Source: Thermoanaerobaculia bacterium (GTDB lineage Bacteria > Acidobacteriota > Thermoanaerobaculia > Multivoradales > JAHEKO01). From it: a stretch of DNA of 64,000 nt. The DNA lies in NCBI GenBank assembly GCA_947259925.1, contig CAMYOG010000005.1, forward strand, positions 1 to 64,000, written 5' to 3'. Position numbers and translations under genes: made by a program. The notes under the pieces are model-generated. The model made no database searches and was not told where the DNA came from. It worked only from the letters and a program-made list of their open reading frames with translations. Shown here piece by piece: positions 29,490-39,549 of this stretch. How positions within the stretch are numbered: the first letter of the stretch is position 1; every line of letters starts with the position of its first letter.

Positions 29490-30689
29490 ATGGACAACGG
29501 CAAACATGAGACGAGCACCTCGCCGAGACGCTGGCTTCGGATCCTCTCGGTGATCGGTGGTCTGGTGATCCTGGCCGTCGGTATTGGCGCGGTCATGAAT
29601 CTGAGCGCCGCCAAGGCCAATGGCGCGCCGACCGCGCAGGCCGACGCCGACAGCGGTGAGCAGGCCGAAGGCGCCCAGGCCGAGGAGGGTGAGGAGGAGG
29701 GCGAGGATGAGAAGAAGGCGCCGGTCCCGGTCGAGGTGAGCGAGGTCGCCAACGGCACGGTCTCCGCCTACATCACGTCGACCGCCAACCTGGTAGCCGA
29801 GAACGAGGTCAAGATCCTGAGCGAGGTCGAGGGCCGGGTCTCTCGACTTTACGTCGAAGAGGGCGACACGGTCGCTCGTGGAAAGGTGCTGGCCGTCCTG
29901 GTCAACGACGACGAGCGGATCGCGGTCAAGAAGGCCGAGCTCAAGGAGAACAACGCTCGGCTCGCCTGGGAGCGCGGTCAGGACCTGATCGGCAAGGAGC
30001 TGATCAGTCGCGAGGAGCAGGACAAGTTCACGATGGAGTACGAGATCGCCCAGCAGGAGCTGGCCGAGGCGAAGTGGGCGTTGGAGAAGACGACGATTCG
30101 CTCGCCCTTCAGTGGCCAGATCAGCGAGCGGATGACGCAGGTCGGGCAGCACATCCGACCGGGAGACGAGATGTTCCAGGTGACCGATTTCGATCCGCTG
30201 ATCGCACGCATCTTCCTGCCGGAGCGGGACGTGATCGGTCTCGAGATCGGCCGTGAGGTGCGCATCGACCAGAGCGCCGACGAGACGATCCGGTTCTCGG
30301 GCCGTATCCGGCAGATCAGCCCGGTCGTCGACACCGCCACCGGCACGGTCAAGGTGACGATCGAGTCGAGCGATCCGCCGTCGACCGTCCGCCCGGGGAG
30401 CTTCGTCACCGTCAACATCGTCCGGACAACCCGTGAAGACGTCCTGCTGCTACCGCGCGAGGCAGTGCTGCGCGAACTGCAGTCGGCGCACATCTTCCTG
30501 GCTGCTGACGGCCAGGCGGTGAAGCGCGAGATCGAGCTCGGCCTCGAGGAGGGCGACTTCGTCGAGGCGGTCTCCGGCGTCGAGCCGGGCGAGCAGGTGA
30601 TCATCGCCGGGCAGGGCGGCCTGAAGGACGGCTCGGCGGTGAAGGTCCTGGGTGAGGCGGCGGACGAAGACGCCGAGACCCTCGGATAA
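29490..30689 (+). CDS. RND efflux periplasmic adaptor subunit (HlyD/AcrA type)
   Basis: 399 residues. One N-terminal membrane anchor (about 15-36), an acidic linker rich in Glu (about 48-75), then barrel-sandwich, alpha-hairpin (coiled KKAELKENNARLAWERGQ to AKWALEKTTIRSPFSG), beta-barrel and membrane-proximal domains. The signature TTIRSPFSGQISERMTQVGQHI and LLLPREAVL are typical membrane fusion protein elements. AGGAGG precedes the ATG. It bridges the two RND transporters downstream to an outer-membrane channel that is not encoded here. Confidence 0.92.
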   Translation: MDNGKHETSTSPRRWLRILSVIGGLVILAVGIGAVMNLSAAKANGAPTAQADADSGEQAEGAQAEEGEEEGEDEKKAPVPVEVSEVANGTVSAYITSTANLVAENEVKILSEVEGRVSRLYVEEGDTVARGKVLAVLVNDDERIAVKKAELKENNARLAWERGQDLIGKELISREEQDKFTMEYEIAQQELAEAKWALEKTTIRSPFSGQISERMTQVGQHIRPGDEMFQVTDFDPLIARIFLPERDVIGLEIGREVRIDQSADETIRFSGRIRQISPVVDTATGTVKVTIESSDPPSTVRPGSFVTVNIVRTTREDVLLLPREAVLRELQSAHIFLAADGQAVKREIELGLEEGDFVEAVSGVEPGEQVIIAGQGGLKDGSAVKVLGEAADEDAETLG

Positions 30690-30701
30690 GAAAGCAGGCA
30701 C

Positions 30702-33700
30702 ATGAGACTGATCGAGTTCTCTCTACGCCGTCGAGTCACGATCTCGATGGTGGCGGTGGCCCTCGTCCTGTTCGGACTGGTCGCCTTCAGCCGCCTATCC
30801 ATCAATCTGCTGCCCGACCTCTCCTACCCGAGCCTGACCGTCGAGACCAAGCTGGACGGCGCCGCTCCGGGCGAGGTCGAGGTGCTCCTGTCGCGGCCGA
30901 TCGAAGAGGTGGTCGGCACGGTGGCGGGGGTCAAGCGCTTGACCTCGGTGTCGAGGCCTGGCCTCTCCCAGGTGACCCTCGAGTTCACCTGGGGCCGCGA
31001 GATGGACTTCGCCGCCCTGGACGTCCGGCAGAAGCTCGACATGCTCCGGTTGCCACGTGAGGCGACCAAGCCGCTACTGCTGCGCTTCGACCCCGCCAAT
31101 GATCCGATCATGCGGCTCTACCTGACCGGCGGCACGGACCTCTTTCAGCTTCGATACGTCGCCGAAGAGGTGCTGAAGAAAGACCTCGAGTCGACCGAGG
31201 GCGTGGCGGCGATCAAGGTGAACGGTGGCTACGAGGAGGAGATCCAGGTGCGGGTGGACGAGGGCAAGCTCTCGCTGCTCGGACTGACCATCCAGGACGT
31301 CAATCAGAAGCTGCTGCGTGAGAACGTCAATCAGGCGGGCGGCAGCCTGTACGAAGAGGAAGCGCGCTATCTGGTGCGGGCGAACAACGAGTTCGAAGGC
31401 CTCGACGACATCATGGACACCGTCCTGTTCAGCCAGGACGGGCGCCAGGTCAAGGTCTCCGACGTCGCCACCGTCACCCGTGGCAGCAAAAAGCGCGAGG
31501 TGATCAGCCGCTTCGCCGGCGGCGAGGCAGTCGAGCTCGCGATGTACAAGGAGGGCGACGCCAACACGGTCCAGGTCGCCAAAGCGGTACGCAACCGGAT
31601 CGCCAACATCGAGGACGACCTGCCGAAAGGGATCGAGCTCTCGACCGGCGTCGATCAGTCGGAGTTCATCCGCGCGTCGATCGACGAAGTGTTGATGAAC
31701 GCGATGCTCGGCGGCGGCATCGCCATTCTGGTGCTGCTGTTCTTCCTCAAGGATCCGCGCAGCACTCTGATCATCGGCGTGTCGATCCCGATCTCGATCG
31801 TTACCACCTTCTTCCTGATGTACCGGACCGGGACCACTCTCAACATCATGTCGCTCGGCGGTCTCGCTCTCGGGGTAGGCATGCTGGTCGACAACGCCAT
31901 CGTCGTGCTCGAGGCGATCTTCAAACGGCGCGAGGCGGGGGCGACGCCGTTCGAGGCGGCGCGCGACGGTGCCTCCGAGGTCGGCCGCGCGGTGGCCGCT
32001 TCAACCCTGACGACGGTCGCCGTCTTCCTGCCGGTGGTCTTTCTCCAGGGAATTGCGGCACAGCTCTTCCGCGACATGGCGCTGACCGTGTCTTTCGCAC
32101 TGCTCGCATCGTTGGCGGTGGCTCTGACGCTGATCCCGATGATGGCGGCGTTGATCGGTAGCGGCGAGGACGCGGTGCGGGCGCTCGAGCGCGATCCGGG
32201 CGGTAGGGTGCGGCGCTTCTTCCGCTTCCTCCTGATCACCATCCCGAGCTGGATCCTGTTCGGACTCCGCTGGGTCTTCCGGATGATCGGCAAGGGCCTG
32301 GCGCATGCTTCGCGCCCGTTCGCGGCGGTCTTCGACCGCCTGCTCGGGGGCGTCTCGGCCGCCTATCCGCGGCTCCTGCGGGGCTCGCTGCGCGCACGTC
32401 CGCTGGTAGTGGCGATCGCGCTGCTGCTGTTCGCGGGCGCCATCTGGGTGGTGCCGCGGCTCGGTTTCGACCTGATCCCCACCTTCTCGCAGGGTGAGTT
32501 CAGCTTCATGGTGGAACTGCCCGAAGGCACGCCGCTCGAGTCGACCGACCGGTTCGTCGCCAGCGTCGAGTCGGCGCTCGACGGTGACGAGCGGGTCGCC
32601 TCGCTGTCGAGCATCATCGGCGGCCGCGGTCTGTCACTCACCAGCACCGGTACCGAAGGCGAGAACACCGCCCGCATCCAGGTCAGAATGGCGACCAACA
32701 CGACTCCCGAGCAGGAGCAGGAGGTCGCTCGGCTTCTGCGTGAGCGGTTGGAGGCCTCGGGGCTGGCGAACTTCGAGTTCGAGCGGCCGACCTTCTTCAG
32801 CTTCCGCACGCCGATCGAGGTCGAGCTCTACAGCGACAACCTCGGCGAGCTGCACACAGCGGCCGCCGACCTGCTCCCCGAGATCCGGACGGTCCCCGGA
32901 CTGGTGGACGTCACCTCGTCGGCCGAGCTCGGCAATCCGGAGCTGCAGATCAACTTCGACCGTAACAAGCTCGCCCAGCTCGGCTTGAGCCTGGGCGACG
33001 TCGCGGACACCATACGCAACAAGGTCCAGGGCGAAGTGGCGACCCGGTTCACCGAGGGCGACCGGGAGATCGACATCGTAGTCCGCTCGGTGGAGATCGG
33101 ACGCGCTTCGGTCGACAATGTCCGGAACTTCATCGTCGCCCAGCGCGACAACGTTCCGATCTACCTCAAGTCGGTGGCCGACGTGGCGCTGGTGGACGGA
33201 CCGAGCGAGATCCGCCGGATCGGCCAGCGGCGCACCGCGGTGATCTCCGGCAACCTGGCCGGGCGGGACATGGGCGCGGTCGCCACCGATGTGCGCGAGG
33301 TGCTGGCGGCCCAGAGCTTCCCGCTCGGGGTGACCGCTTCACTCAGCGGTCAGGAGGAGGAGCGGGCTGAGGCGCAGAGGTCCCTGCTGATGGCGATGGC
33401 GCTGGCGATCTTCCTGGTCTATCTGGTGATGGCGTCGCAGTTCGAGTCCTTCTTGCACCCCTTCGTGATCATCTTCACCCTGCCGCTCGGAGCGATCGGA
33501 GTCATCGGCGCGCTGCTCGCCACCGGTCGGTCCGTCAACGTAGTGGCGATGATCGGCACCGTGATGCTCGCCGGCATCGTGGTCAACAACGCCATCGTCC
33601 TGGTCGACGCCGTCAATCAGCGGCGTAGATCGGGTCTCGGCAAGGTCGAGGCCCTGGTGGCGGCCGGGAGCGATCGGCTGCGGCCGATCCTGATGACCTC

Positions 33701-33953
33701 GGCGACCACCATCCTCGGCCTACTGCCGATGGCGCTCGGCCTCGGCGAGGGCGCCGAGCTGCGGGCGCCGCTGGCGATCACCGTGATCGGCGGCCTGAGT
33801 GTCGCGACGCTGCTGACCCTGGTGGTGATCCCGGTCGTCTACTCGCTGGTCGACCGCCGCGAGGACGTCACCGAGACCGAGGACCTCGTCGGCCGAGAGC
33901 TCGAGGGCCCGCCCGAGACGGTGCTCCCCGAGCCCCTCCAAGAGGTGATCTGA
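30702..33953 (+). CDS. RND efflux transporter, first of a pair
   Basis: 1083 residues, the normal size for an AcrB/HAE1-type pump: 12 membrane helices and two large periplasmic loops. TM1 is VTISMVAVALVLFGLVAF; TM4 contains LGVGMLVDNAIVVLEAI with the proton-relay Asp. The second half repeats the pattern (FLVYLVMASQFESFLHPFVII, VVNNAIVLVDAVNQRR). An extra hydrophobic/basic insertion (about 480-570, RFFRFLLITIPSWILFGLRWVF) lengthens the central loop. It follows the adaptor by 12 nt, and its TGA overlaps the ATG of the next pump. Confidence 0.93.
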   Translation: MRLIEFSLRRRVTISMVAVALVLFGLVAFSRLSINLLPDLSYPSLTVETKLDGAAPGEVEVLLSRPIEEVVGTVAGVKRLTSVSRPGLSQVTLEFTWGREMDFAALDVRQKLDMLRLPREATKPLLLRFDPANDPIMRLYLTGGTDLFQLRYVAEEVLKKDLESTEGVAAIKVNGGYEEEIQVRVDEGKLSLLGLTIQDVNQKLLRENVNQAGGSLYEEEARYLVRANNEFEGLDDIMDTVLFSQDGRQVKVSDVATVTRGSKKREVISRFAGGEAVELAMYKEGDANTVQVAKAVRNRIANIEDDLPKGIELSTGVDQSEFIRASIDEVLMNAMLGGGIAILVLLFFLKDPRSTLIIGVSIPISIVTTFFLMYRTGTTLNIMSLGGLALGVGMLVDNAIVVLEAIFKRREAGATPFEAARDGASEVGRAVAASTLTTVAVFLPVVFLQGIAAQLFRDMALTVSFALLASLAVALTLIPMMAALIGSGEDAVRALERDPGGRVRRFFRFLLITIPSWILFGLRWVFRMIGKGLAHASRPFAAVFDRLLGGVSAAYPRLLRGSLRARPLVVAIALLLFAGAIWVVPRLGFDLIPTFSQGEFSFMVELPEGTPLESTDRFVASVESALDGDERVASLSSIIGGRGLSLTSTGTEGENTARIQVRMATNTTPEQEQEVARLLRERLEASGLANFEFERPTFFSFRTPIEVELYSDNLGELHTAAADLLPEIRTVPGLVDVTSSAELGNPELQINFDRNKLAQLGLSLGDVADTIRNKVQGEVATRFTEGDREIDIVVRSVEIGRASVDNVRNFIVAQRDNVPIYLKSVADVALVDGPSEIRRIGQRRTAVISGNLAGRDMGAVATDVREVLAAQSFPLGVTASLSGQEEERAEAQRSLLMAMALAIFLVYLVMASQFESFLHPFVIIFTLPLGAIGVIGALLATGRSVNVVAMIGTVMLAGIVVNNAIVLVDAVNQRRRSGLGKVEALVAAGSDRLRPILMTSATTILGLLPMALGLGEGAELRAPLAITVIGGLSVATLLTLVVIPVVYSLVDRREDVTETEDLVGRELEGPPETVLPEPLQEVI

Positions 33954-36900
33954 TGCAGCTGCCGCGCCTCGCCGTCAAGCGCCCGATCACCACCGCGATG
34001 CTCCTGATCAGCATTCTGGTCCTGGGGAGCATCGCCCTCTTCCGCCTGCCGCTGGCCTACCTGCCGGAGGTCGACGCGCCGTTCATCGGCGTCCAGATCC
34101 CGCTGCCGAACTCCAACCCGATGCAAATCGAGAAGGAGATCGTCAAGCCGGTGGAGGAGGTGCTGGCGACGCTGCCGTCGGTGAACACGCTCAACTCACA
34201 GGCGGACGCCGATCAGGCCCAGTTCTTCCTCGAGTTCGATTGGGGGCAGGACCTCGACGTCGTCCGCATGCAGGTGAGCGAGAAGATGGATCAGGTCAAG
34301 CCCGAGCTGCCCGACAACATCGGCGAGGTGGTGATCTTCTCGTTCAACACCAACGACATCCCGGTGGTGCAGGCGCGGGTCTCGGCCAAGGGCGTCGATC
34401 TGTCGGAGAGCTACGACCTGATCGAGGCCCGGATCCTCAATCGCCTGCGCCGCGTGCCGGGCGTCGCACGGGTGACGCTTGACGGCGTCGAGCCGAAGGA
34501 GATCGACATCGAGCTGGTGCTCGCCAAGGTGCGCGAGCACAACGTCGACGTCGGCCAGCTGATCCAGCAGCTGCAGGGGGCGTCCTCGAACCTGGTCCTC
34601 GGCCAGATCGAGTCCGGTGGCCTGCGCTTCACCGCTCGGGCGCTGGGCGAGTTCACCTCGGTAGAGGAGATCGGCAACCTGCAGATCGACCAGCGGGGCC
34701 TGCGGCTCAGGGACATCGCCGAGCTCTCCTACGAGGAGCCGCCGATTCCGCACGGACGGCACCTGGATCTCGAGTTCGCGGTCGGCCTCGACGTGTTCAA
34801 GGAGTCGACCGCCAACACGGTCGAGGTGGTGCGCGAGGTGATGTCGGTCATCAAGACCGAGATCAACAACGATCCGCTGCTCGCGGGAGTCAGCCTGTTC
34901 GTCTGGGAGGACCAGGGCGAGGAGATCGCCGGCGGCCTGAGCGGTCTGCTCAAGGCGGGGACGATCGGCGCCCTGCTGGCGATCTTCAGCCTCTACTTCT
35001 TCCTCCGGCGCCTCGATTCGACGGTGATCGTCTCGCTGTCGATTCCGTTCTCGATCCTGGCCGCTTGCGGCGTCATGTTCTTCGCCGGCAAGACCCTCAA
35101 CATCCTGTCGATGATGGGTCTGATGCTGGCGGTCGGGATGCTGGTCGACAACGCCGTCGTCGTGCTCGAGTCGATCGACCGGACGCACCGCAAGGAGAAG
35201 GACCGCGAGCGGGCGGCGCTCGAAGGTGCTCGCAGTGTGTCGACCGCGGTCGCGGCCTCGACCCTGACCACCCTGATCGTCTTTCTGCCGCTGATCATCG
35301 GTGCCCGCACCGACCTGACCACCTGGCTCAAGGAGATCGGGATCACCATCACGATCGCTCTGGCCTGCTCGCTGTTCTCCTCGCTGACGCTCATCCCGCT
35401 GATGTCGGCGCACTTCCTCGGCCGAAAGCGGCCGAAGCCGGTCAAGTCGATCGCCTGGTTGGAGGAGAAGTACGCGGGTGCCCTGCGCTGGACGCTGCAC
35501 CACCCGCTGAAGACGTTCATCGTCCTGATGATCGGGCTGGCGGTCGGGCTGATGCCGTTCTTCACCGGCATGGTCGAGTCGGCGATCTTCTCGGGCATCG
35601 TCAACGAGCGCATCTTCCTGCGCTACGAGTTCGCCGACCACACCTACAAGTCGGAGGCGATGGACGTGGTCAACCAGGTCGAGCCGTTCCTCTGGGAGAA
35701 CAAGGAGCGCTGGGAAGTCGCCTCGCTCTACAGCTTCTGGATGGAGAACCGGGCCGAGACCACGATGGTGCTGGCGCGCAAGAACATGACCGACGAGGAG
35801 GTGCGGGAGCTGCGCAAGACGATCCGCGACGAGCTGCCGGAGATCCCCGGGGTCCGCCTCTACTTCGAGGACGACGCCGATACCGGCGGCAACACCCACT
35901 TCTTCGCGGTGAAGTTCTTCGGTCAGGATTCGGGCGTCCTTGAGGGCTTCGCCAACGAGGCCGCGCGGCGGATCGAGACCCTGGTGGGCGTCCAGGACGT
36001 GCGGACGTCGTTTCGGGACTCGCAGCGCGAGGTCAGGGTGAAGGTCGACCGAGACAAGGCACAGCGCGCCGGGCTGGACGCCCAGGACGTCGCCGACATC
36101 TTCTCGTTCACCCTCGGCGCCATGCGGCTGCCGAGGTTCAACGCCGGCGAGCGCGAGGTCGACACCTGGCTGGCCTTGCGGCTCGAGGATCGCGAGAACA
36201 TCGACGACATCAAGAAGCTCGAGATCGGTGGCGGTGGTGACGACGGCGGCCGGCCGATCACCCTGGCCGACATCGCGACCTTCGAGATCGTGCCGCGGCC
36301 CAAGGAGATCGTCCGCGAGAACCGGCGCGTGCGGGTCGCCGTCCGGGCGACCTACGAGGGAGAGGAGTGGGAGAGCACCCAGGAGGAGATCGCCGGACTG
36401 ATGGACGCCTTCGACCTGCCGCCGGGGTACTCCTGGTCGTGGAACGACCGGATCATCGAGCAGGGCGAGCAGAACGCACAGATGGGGGTCAACTTCCTGC
36501 TCGCCCTGGTGCTCGTCTACCTGGTGATGGCGTCGCTGTTCGAGTCGCTGGCCCAGCCGTTCGCGATCCTGTTCTCGATCCCGTTTGCCCTGCCGGGCGC
36601 CGCCTGGATGCTGGCCGCGACCGGCACCAGCTTCAATCTGATGGGGCAGATCGGCCTACTCATCCTGATGGGGATCGTGGTCAACAACGGCATCGTGCTG
36701 CTCGACCACATGAACCAGCTGCGGCGCGCCGGCCTCGAGCGCGAGGAGGCGATCCTGCAGGCCGGGCGCGAGCGGCTGCGTCCGATCCTGATGACCGCGG
36801 CGACGACCATCATCGGCCTGCTGCCGCTGGCGGTCCGCGGCCCCGCGACCAGCGGCATCTTCTACTATCCGCTGGCCAGGACGGTGATGGGCGGACTGAT

Positions 36901-37063
36901 CTCGTCGGCCATCCTGACCCTGCTCGTCCTGCCGTACATCAACGTCGGCATGGAGACCGTGGGAGAGTGGCTGAAGGGGCTCTGGCGGACGACCGGAGGC
37001 CGCCGCCCGCCGACTGAGGAAGAGCTGGCCCCGGTCCCGGTGCCGCCGCTCCACCGCCTGTAG
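33953..37063 (+). CDS. RND efflux transporter, second of a pair
   Basis: 1036 residues with the RND topology: TM1 TAMLLISILVLGSIALF, TM4 LMLAVGMLVDNAVVVLESID, and second-half VYLVMASLFESLAQPFAILF and LLILMGIVVNNGIVLLDHMNQLRR. Sequence divergence from the preceding pump suggests a heteromeric assembly like MdtB/MdtC rather than a recent duplication. Coupled to the upstream pump by a TGATG overlap. No TolC-like gene follows; the intergenic palindromic repeat copy B ends the operon. Confidence 0.93.
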   Translation: MQLPRLAVKRPITTAMLLISILVLGSIALFRLPLAYLPEVDAPFIGVQIPLPNSNPMQIEKEIVKPVEEVLATLPSVNTLNSQADADQAQFFLEFDWGQDLDVVRMQVSEKMDQVKPELPDNIGEVVIFSFNTNDIPVVQARVSAKGVDLSESYDLIEARILNRLRRVPGVARVTLDGVEPKEIDIELVLAKVREHNVDVGQLIQQLQGASSNLVLGQIESGGLRFTARALGEFTSVEEIGNLQIDQRGLRLRDIAELSYEEPPIPHGRHLDLEFAVGLDVFKESTANTVEVVREVMSVIKTEINNDPLLAGVSLFVWEDQGEEIAGGLSGLLKAGTIGALLAIFSLYFFLRRLDSTVIVSLSIPFSILAACGVMFFAGKTLNILSMMGLMLAVGMLVDNAVVVLESIDRTHRKEKDRERAALEGARSVSTAVAASTLTTLIVFLPLIIGARTDLTTWLKEIGITITIALACSLFSSLTLIPLMSAHFLGRKRPKPVKSIAWLEEKYAGALRWTLHHPLKTFIVLMIGLAVGLMPFFTGMVESAIFSGIVNERIFLRYEFADHTYKSEAMDVVNQVEPFLWENKERWEVASLYSFWMENRAETTMVLARKNMTDEEVRELRKTIRDELPEIPGVRLYFEDDADTGGNTHFFAVKFFGQDSGVLEGFANEAARRIETLVGVQDVRTSFRDSQREVRVKVDRDKAQRAGLDAQDVADIFSFTLGAMRLPRFNAGEREVDTWLALRLEDRENIDDIKKLEIGGGGDDGGRPITLADIATFEIVPRPKEIVRENRRVRVAVRATYEGEEWESTQEEIAGLMDAFDLPPGYSWSWNDRIIEQGEQNAQMGVNFLLALVLVYLVMASLFESLAQPFAILFSIPFALPGAAWMLAATGTSFNLMGQIGLLILMGIVVNNGIVLLDHMNQLRRAGLEREEAILQAGRERLRPILMTAATTIIGLLPLAVRGPATSGIFYYPLARTVMGGLISSAILTLLVLPYINVGMETVGEWLKGLWRTTGGRRPPTEEELAPVPVPPLHRL

Positions 37064-37100
37064 CCCGCGCGTCGCTACTTGCCTCCTCCCTCGTCCGGAG

Positions 37101-37137
37101 CTCAGGAGGGTTTTGAGGGGAGGGCTCTCCCCTTGTC
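37101..37137. repeat. Palindromic intergenic repeat, copy B (terminator-like)
   Basis: A 37-nt unit, CTCAGG then a GAGGGGAGGGCTCTCCCC hairpin (7-bp stem), matching the reverse complement of copy A at 8517-8554 at most positions. It lies between the RND operon stop and the E1 dehydrogenase promoter, where a terminator is expected. The two copies are in opposite orientation and 28.5 kb apart. Confidence 0.65.
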
Positions 37138-37152
37138 CGTAAACCGCGCCGA

Positions 37153-37158
37153 TATACT
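37153..37158 (+). promoter_or_regulatory. Possible -10 element of a leaderless transcript
   Basis: TATACT ends 6 nt before the GTG start of the E1 gene, and no Shine-Dalgarno sequence is visible. That spacing would put the transcription start on the GTG. A TTGTCC at 37133-37138 could be a -35, but the 14-nt spacing is short, so confidence is low. Confidence 0.35.
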
Positions 37159-37164
37159 CCGCCC

Positions 37165-39549
37165 GTGCCTGATTCGACAGGTGCGCCCGCCCGAGCGCTC
37201 CCGAAACAGCTACTGCGCGAGCTCCACGGCTTCCTGAGCCTGGAGGCTCCGTTCCTCATTCGCGACCTGCCCCAGGTGCACGAGGAAGGGGAGCTGGAAC
37301 GAGCGCTCCTCGAGCGGATCTCGGAGCGGTTCCGCACGGGCGAGGAGTTCGCGCGTCAGCGCCTCTACCCGCTGGTCAACCACCAGCGGGCGGTCAACTG
37401 GGCTCGCGATGCGCTCGAGGTCCAGGTGCGTGGCTTCTTCGAGCGCCGGCGGATCAAGGCGTCGATCACCGCCACGGAGCGCCGCCTGATGCTGCGGACG
37501 ATGATCCTGACGCGCGCGATCGACAGCTTCCTGAAGCGCGCCTTCGACGAGAAGGAGATCACCTGGGAGGGCTACCCTTCGCCGCAGAAGGGGTTCCGCT
37601 CGACCGGGCAGGAGGCGATCGTGGGCGCCGCGCTACGGCTCCGGCGGCCACCCGAGTACGGCACGGGCGACGCCTACACCGGCGACTACCTCGGCCCGAT
37701 GATCCGCGATCTGGGCGCGCTTCTGATGTTCATGCCCGATCCGCTCCATCCGATTCTGGTGCAGTACGGCAAGAAGGGGACGCCGGTCGACGGGCGTGAC
37801 ATCCATAGCGGCGACTTCTCGCGGGGCGTGCTGCCGGCGGCGGCGCCGCTCGCGATCGCCACCCAGACACTGATCGGCATCGCCTACGCCTTCAAGATGC
37901 GTGAGCAGGACCGGGTCTGTGTCTCGTTCATCGGCGACGGCGGGGCCAGCCTCGGTGAGTGGCACGAAGCGATCAACCTGGCCGGCGCCCAGAAGCTCAA
38001 CATGGTCTTCGTGGTCGAGAACAACCAGTGGGCGCTCGGTACCCACGTGAGCGAGCAGACCGCGGCCCGGCGGTTCGCACTGCGTGCGGTCGGCTACGGC
38101 ATACCGGGGCTGACCCTGTTCGGCAACGACCCCGACGAGGTCGTCGCCGGTGTCACCTGGGCCGCCGAGCGAGCCCGCCAGGGCCACGGCCCGAGCCTGA
38201 TCGAGCTGGTCACCTACCGGCGGCCGGGTCACGCGCACCACGACGACGACCGCTTCCGCGGCAGCCCGGAGGCGAAGATACCGGGCTACGAGTTCCCCGA
38301 GGAGCTGCGCGAGTGGGAGCGGGCGGATCCGATCGAGCTCTACGCCCGCCGACTCGAGGAGATGCGAATCGTCTCGGCCGAGGAGCGCGCCGAGCTGGAG
38401 AAAGAGGCGGAGGTGGCGGTGTTGACCGCTGGCGAGGCGGCGGCAGCGGCGCCCTGGCCCGAGCCGTCCGACTACCTGAATCGCGAGTTCGCGCCACGTC
38501 TCCTGCCGATCCCCAAGCTGGCGGCCGAGCCCGAGACCAGGAAGATGTCCTACGACGAGGCCGTTCGCCAGGCGCTGGTCGAGATGATGGAGGAGGACGA
38601 GAACGTCTACGTCCTCGGGGAGGACGTCGGGGGTCGCTATGGCGGCGCCTTCGGCGTCACCCGCGGCCTGGCCAAGCGCTTCGGCTCGAAGCGCTGCCTC
38701 AACACGCCGCTGGCGGAATCGGCGATCGTCGGCGTGGGTGTCGGCTCGGCCGTGCTCCGCATGCGTCCGGTCGTCGAGATGCAGTTCGCCGACTTCCTCG
38801 CCCCGGGCTTCAACGCCCTGGTCAACAACGCGGCCAAGGTCTACTGGCGGTGGGGGAGAGCGGTGCCGATGGTCGTCAGGTTGCCCTACGGGGGCGCCAC
38901 CGGCGATATGAAGAAGCTCCTCGGCGGTGGCCCGTACCACAGCCAGTGCCCGGAGATGTGGTTTCTGCGCACGCCCGGCTGGAAGATCGTTGCGCCGTCG
39001 ACGCCGGCTGACGCCAAGGGGCTGATGATCGCCTCGATCCGGGACGAGAACCCGGTGATCTTCCTGGAGGCGAAGGGTCTCTATGGCTTCTTCCGGACCG
39101 ACCTGCGGGAGGAGGTTCCTCTCGGCAGCGAACACGAGGTGGCGATCGGCGAGGCCGTCGTACGGCGACAGGGGACCGACCTGACGCTGGTGACCTACGG
39201 CGCGATGGTCTGGACGGCGCTCACCGCGGCGGCGGGGCTGGAGCACCAGGGGGTGGCGGTCGAGGTGATCGACTTGCGCTCGCTCTGGCCGATGGACGAG
39301 GAGCGGGTCGTGGAGTCGGTGGCGAAGACCAATCGACTCCTGCTACTCACCGAAGACCTCGGCCGCGGCGGGCTCGGTGGCGACCTGGTGAGACGCGTCT
39401 CGGAGCTCGCGTTCCATCATCTGGACGCGCCACCGCGGGTGATCGCAGCGCCCGACACTCCTGTGCCCTACAGCCCGTCGTGCGAGAGCGACTACCTGCC
39501 GGACGCCGAGCTGGTGCGGCAGCGGGCGCTCGAGCTGGTGCGGTACTAG
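37165..39549 (+). CDS. Fused alpha/beta E1 subunit of a 2-oxoacid dehydrogenase complex
   Basis: 794 residues. After a leader domain of about 95 residues, the E1-alpha part (about 100-425) has the TPP motif GDGGASLGEWHEAINLAGAQ followed by ENNQWALGT. The E1-beta part (about 465-794) shows MSYDEAVRQALVEMMEEDENVYVLGEDVG, TPLAESAIVGVGVG and RLPYGGATGDMKKLL. Single-chain alpha-beta E1 enzymes of this type are usually annotated as branched-chain 2-oxoacid (2-oxoisovalerate) dehydrogenases; the exact substrate is uncertain. No E2/E3 genes are nearby. Its TAG stop lies inside the CTAG target of an inserted inverted-repeat element. Confidence 0.88.
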   Translation: MPDSTGAPARALPKQLLRELHGFLSLEAPFLIRDLPQVHEEGELERALLERISERFRTGEEFARQRLYPLVNHQRAVNWARDALEVQVRGFFERRRIKASITATERRLMLRTMILTRAIDSFLKRAFDEKEITWEGYPSPQKGFRSTGQEAIVGAALRLRRPPEYGTGDAYTGDYLGPMIRDLGALLMFMPDPLHPILVQYGKKGTPVDGRDIHSGDFSRGVLPAAAPLAIATQTLIGIAYAFKMREQDRVCVSFIGDGGASLGEWHEAINLAGAQKLNMVFVVENNQWALGTHVSEQTAARRFALRAVGYGIPGLTLFGNDPDEVVAGVTWAAERARQGHGPSLIELVTYRRPGHAHHDDDRFRGSPEAKIPGYEFPEELREWERADPIELYARRLEEMRIVSAEERAELEKEAEVAVLTAGEAAAAAPWPEPSDYLNREFAPRLLPIPKLAAEPETRKMSYDEAVRQALVEMMEEDENVYVLGEDVGGRYGGAFGVTRGLAKRFGSKRCLNTPLAESAIVGVGVGSAVLRMRPVVEMQFADFLAPGFNALVNNAAKVYWRWGRAVPMVVRLPYGGATGDMKKLLGGGPYHSQCPEMWFLRTPGWKIVAPSTPADAKGLMIASIRDENPVIFLEAKGLYGFFRTDLREEVPLGSEHEVAIGEAVVRRQGTDLTLVTYGAMVWTALTAAAGLEHQGVAVEVIDLRSLWPMDEERVVESVAKTNRLLLLTEDLGRGGLGGDLVRRVSELAFHHLDAPPRVIAAPDTPVPYSPSCESDYLPDAELVRQRALELVRY

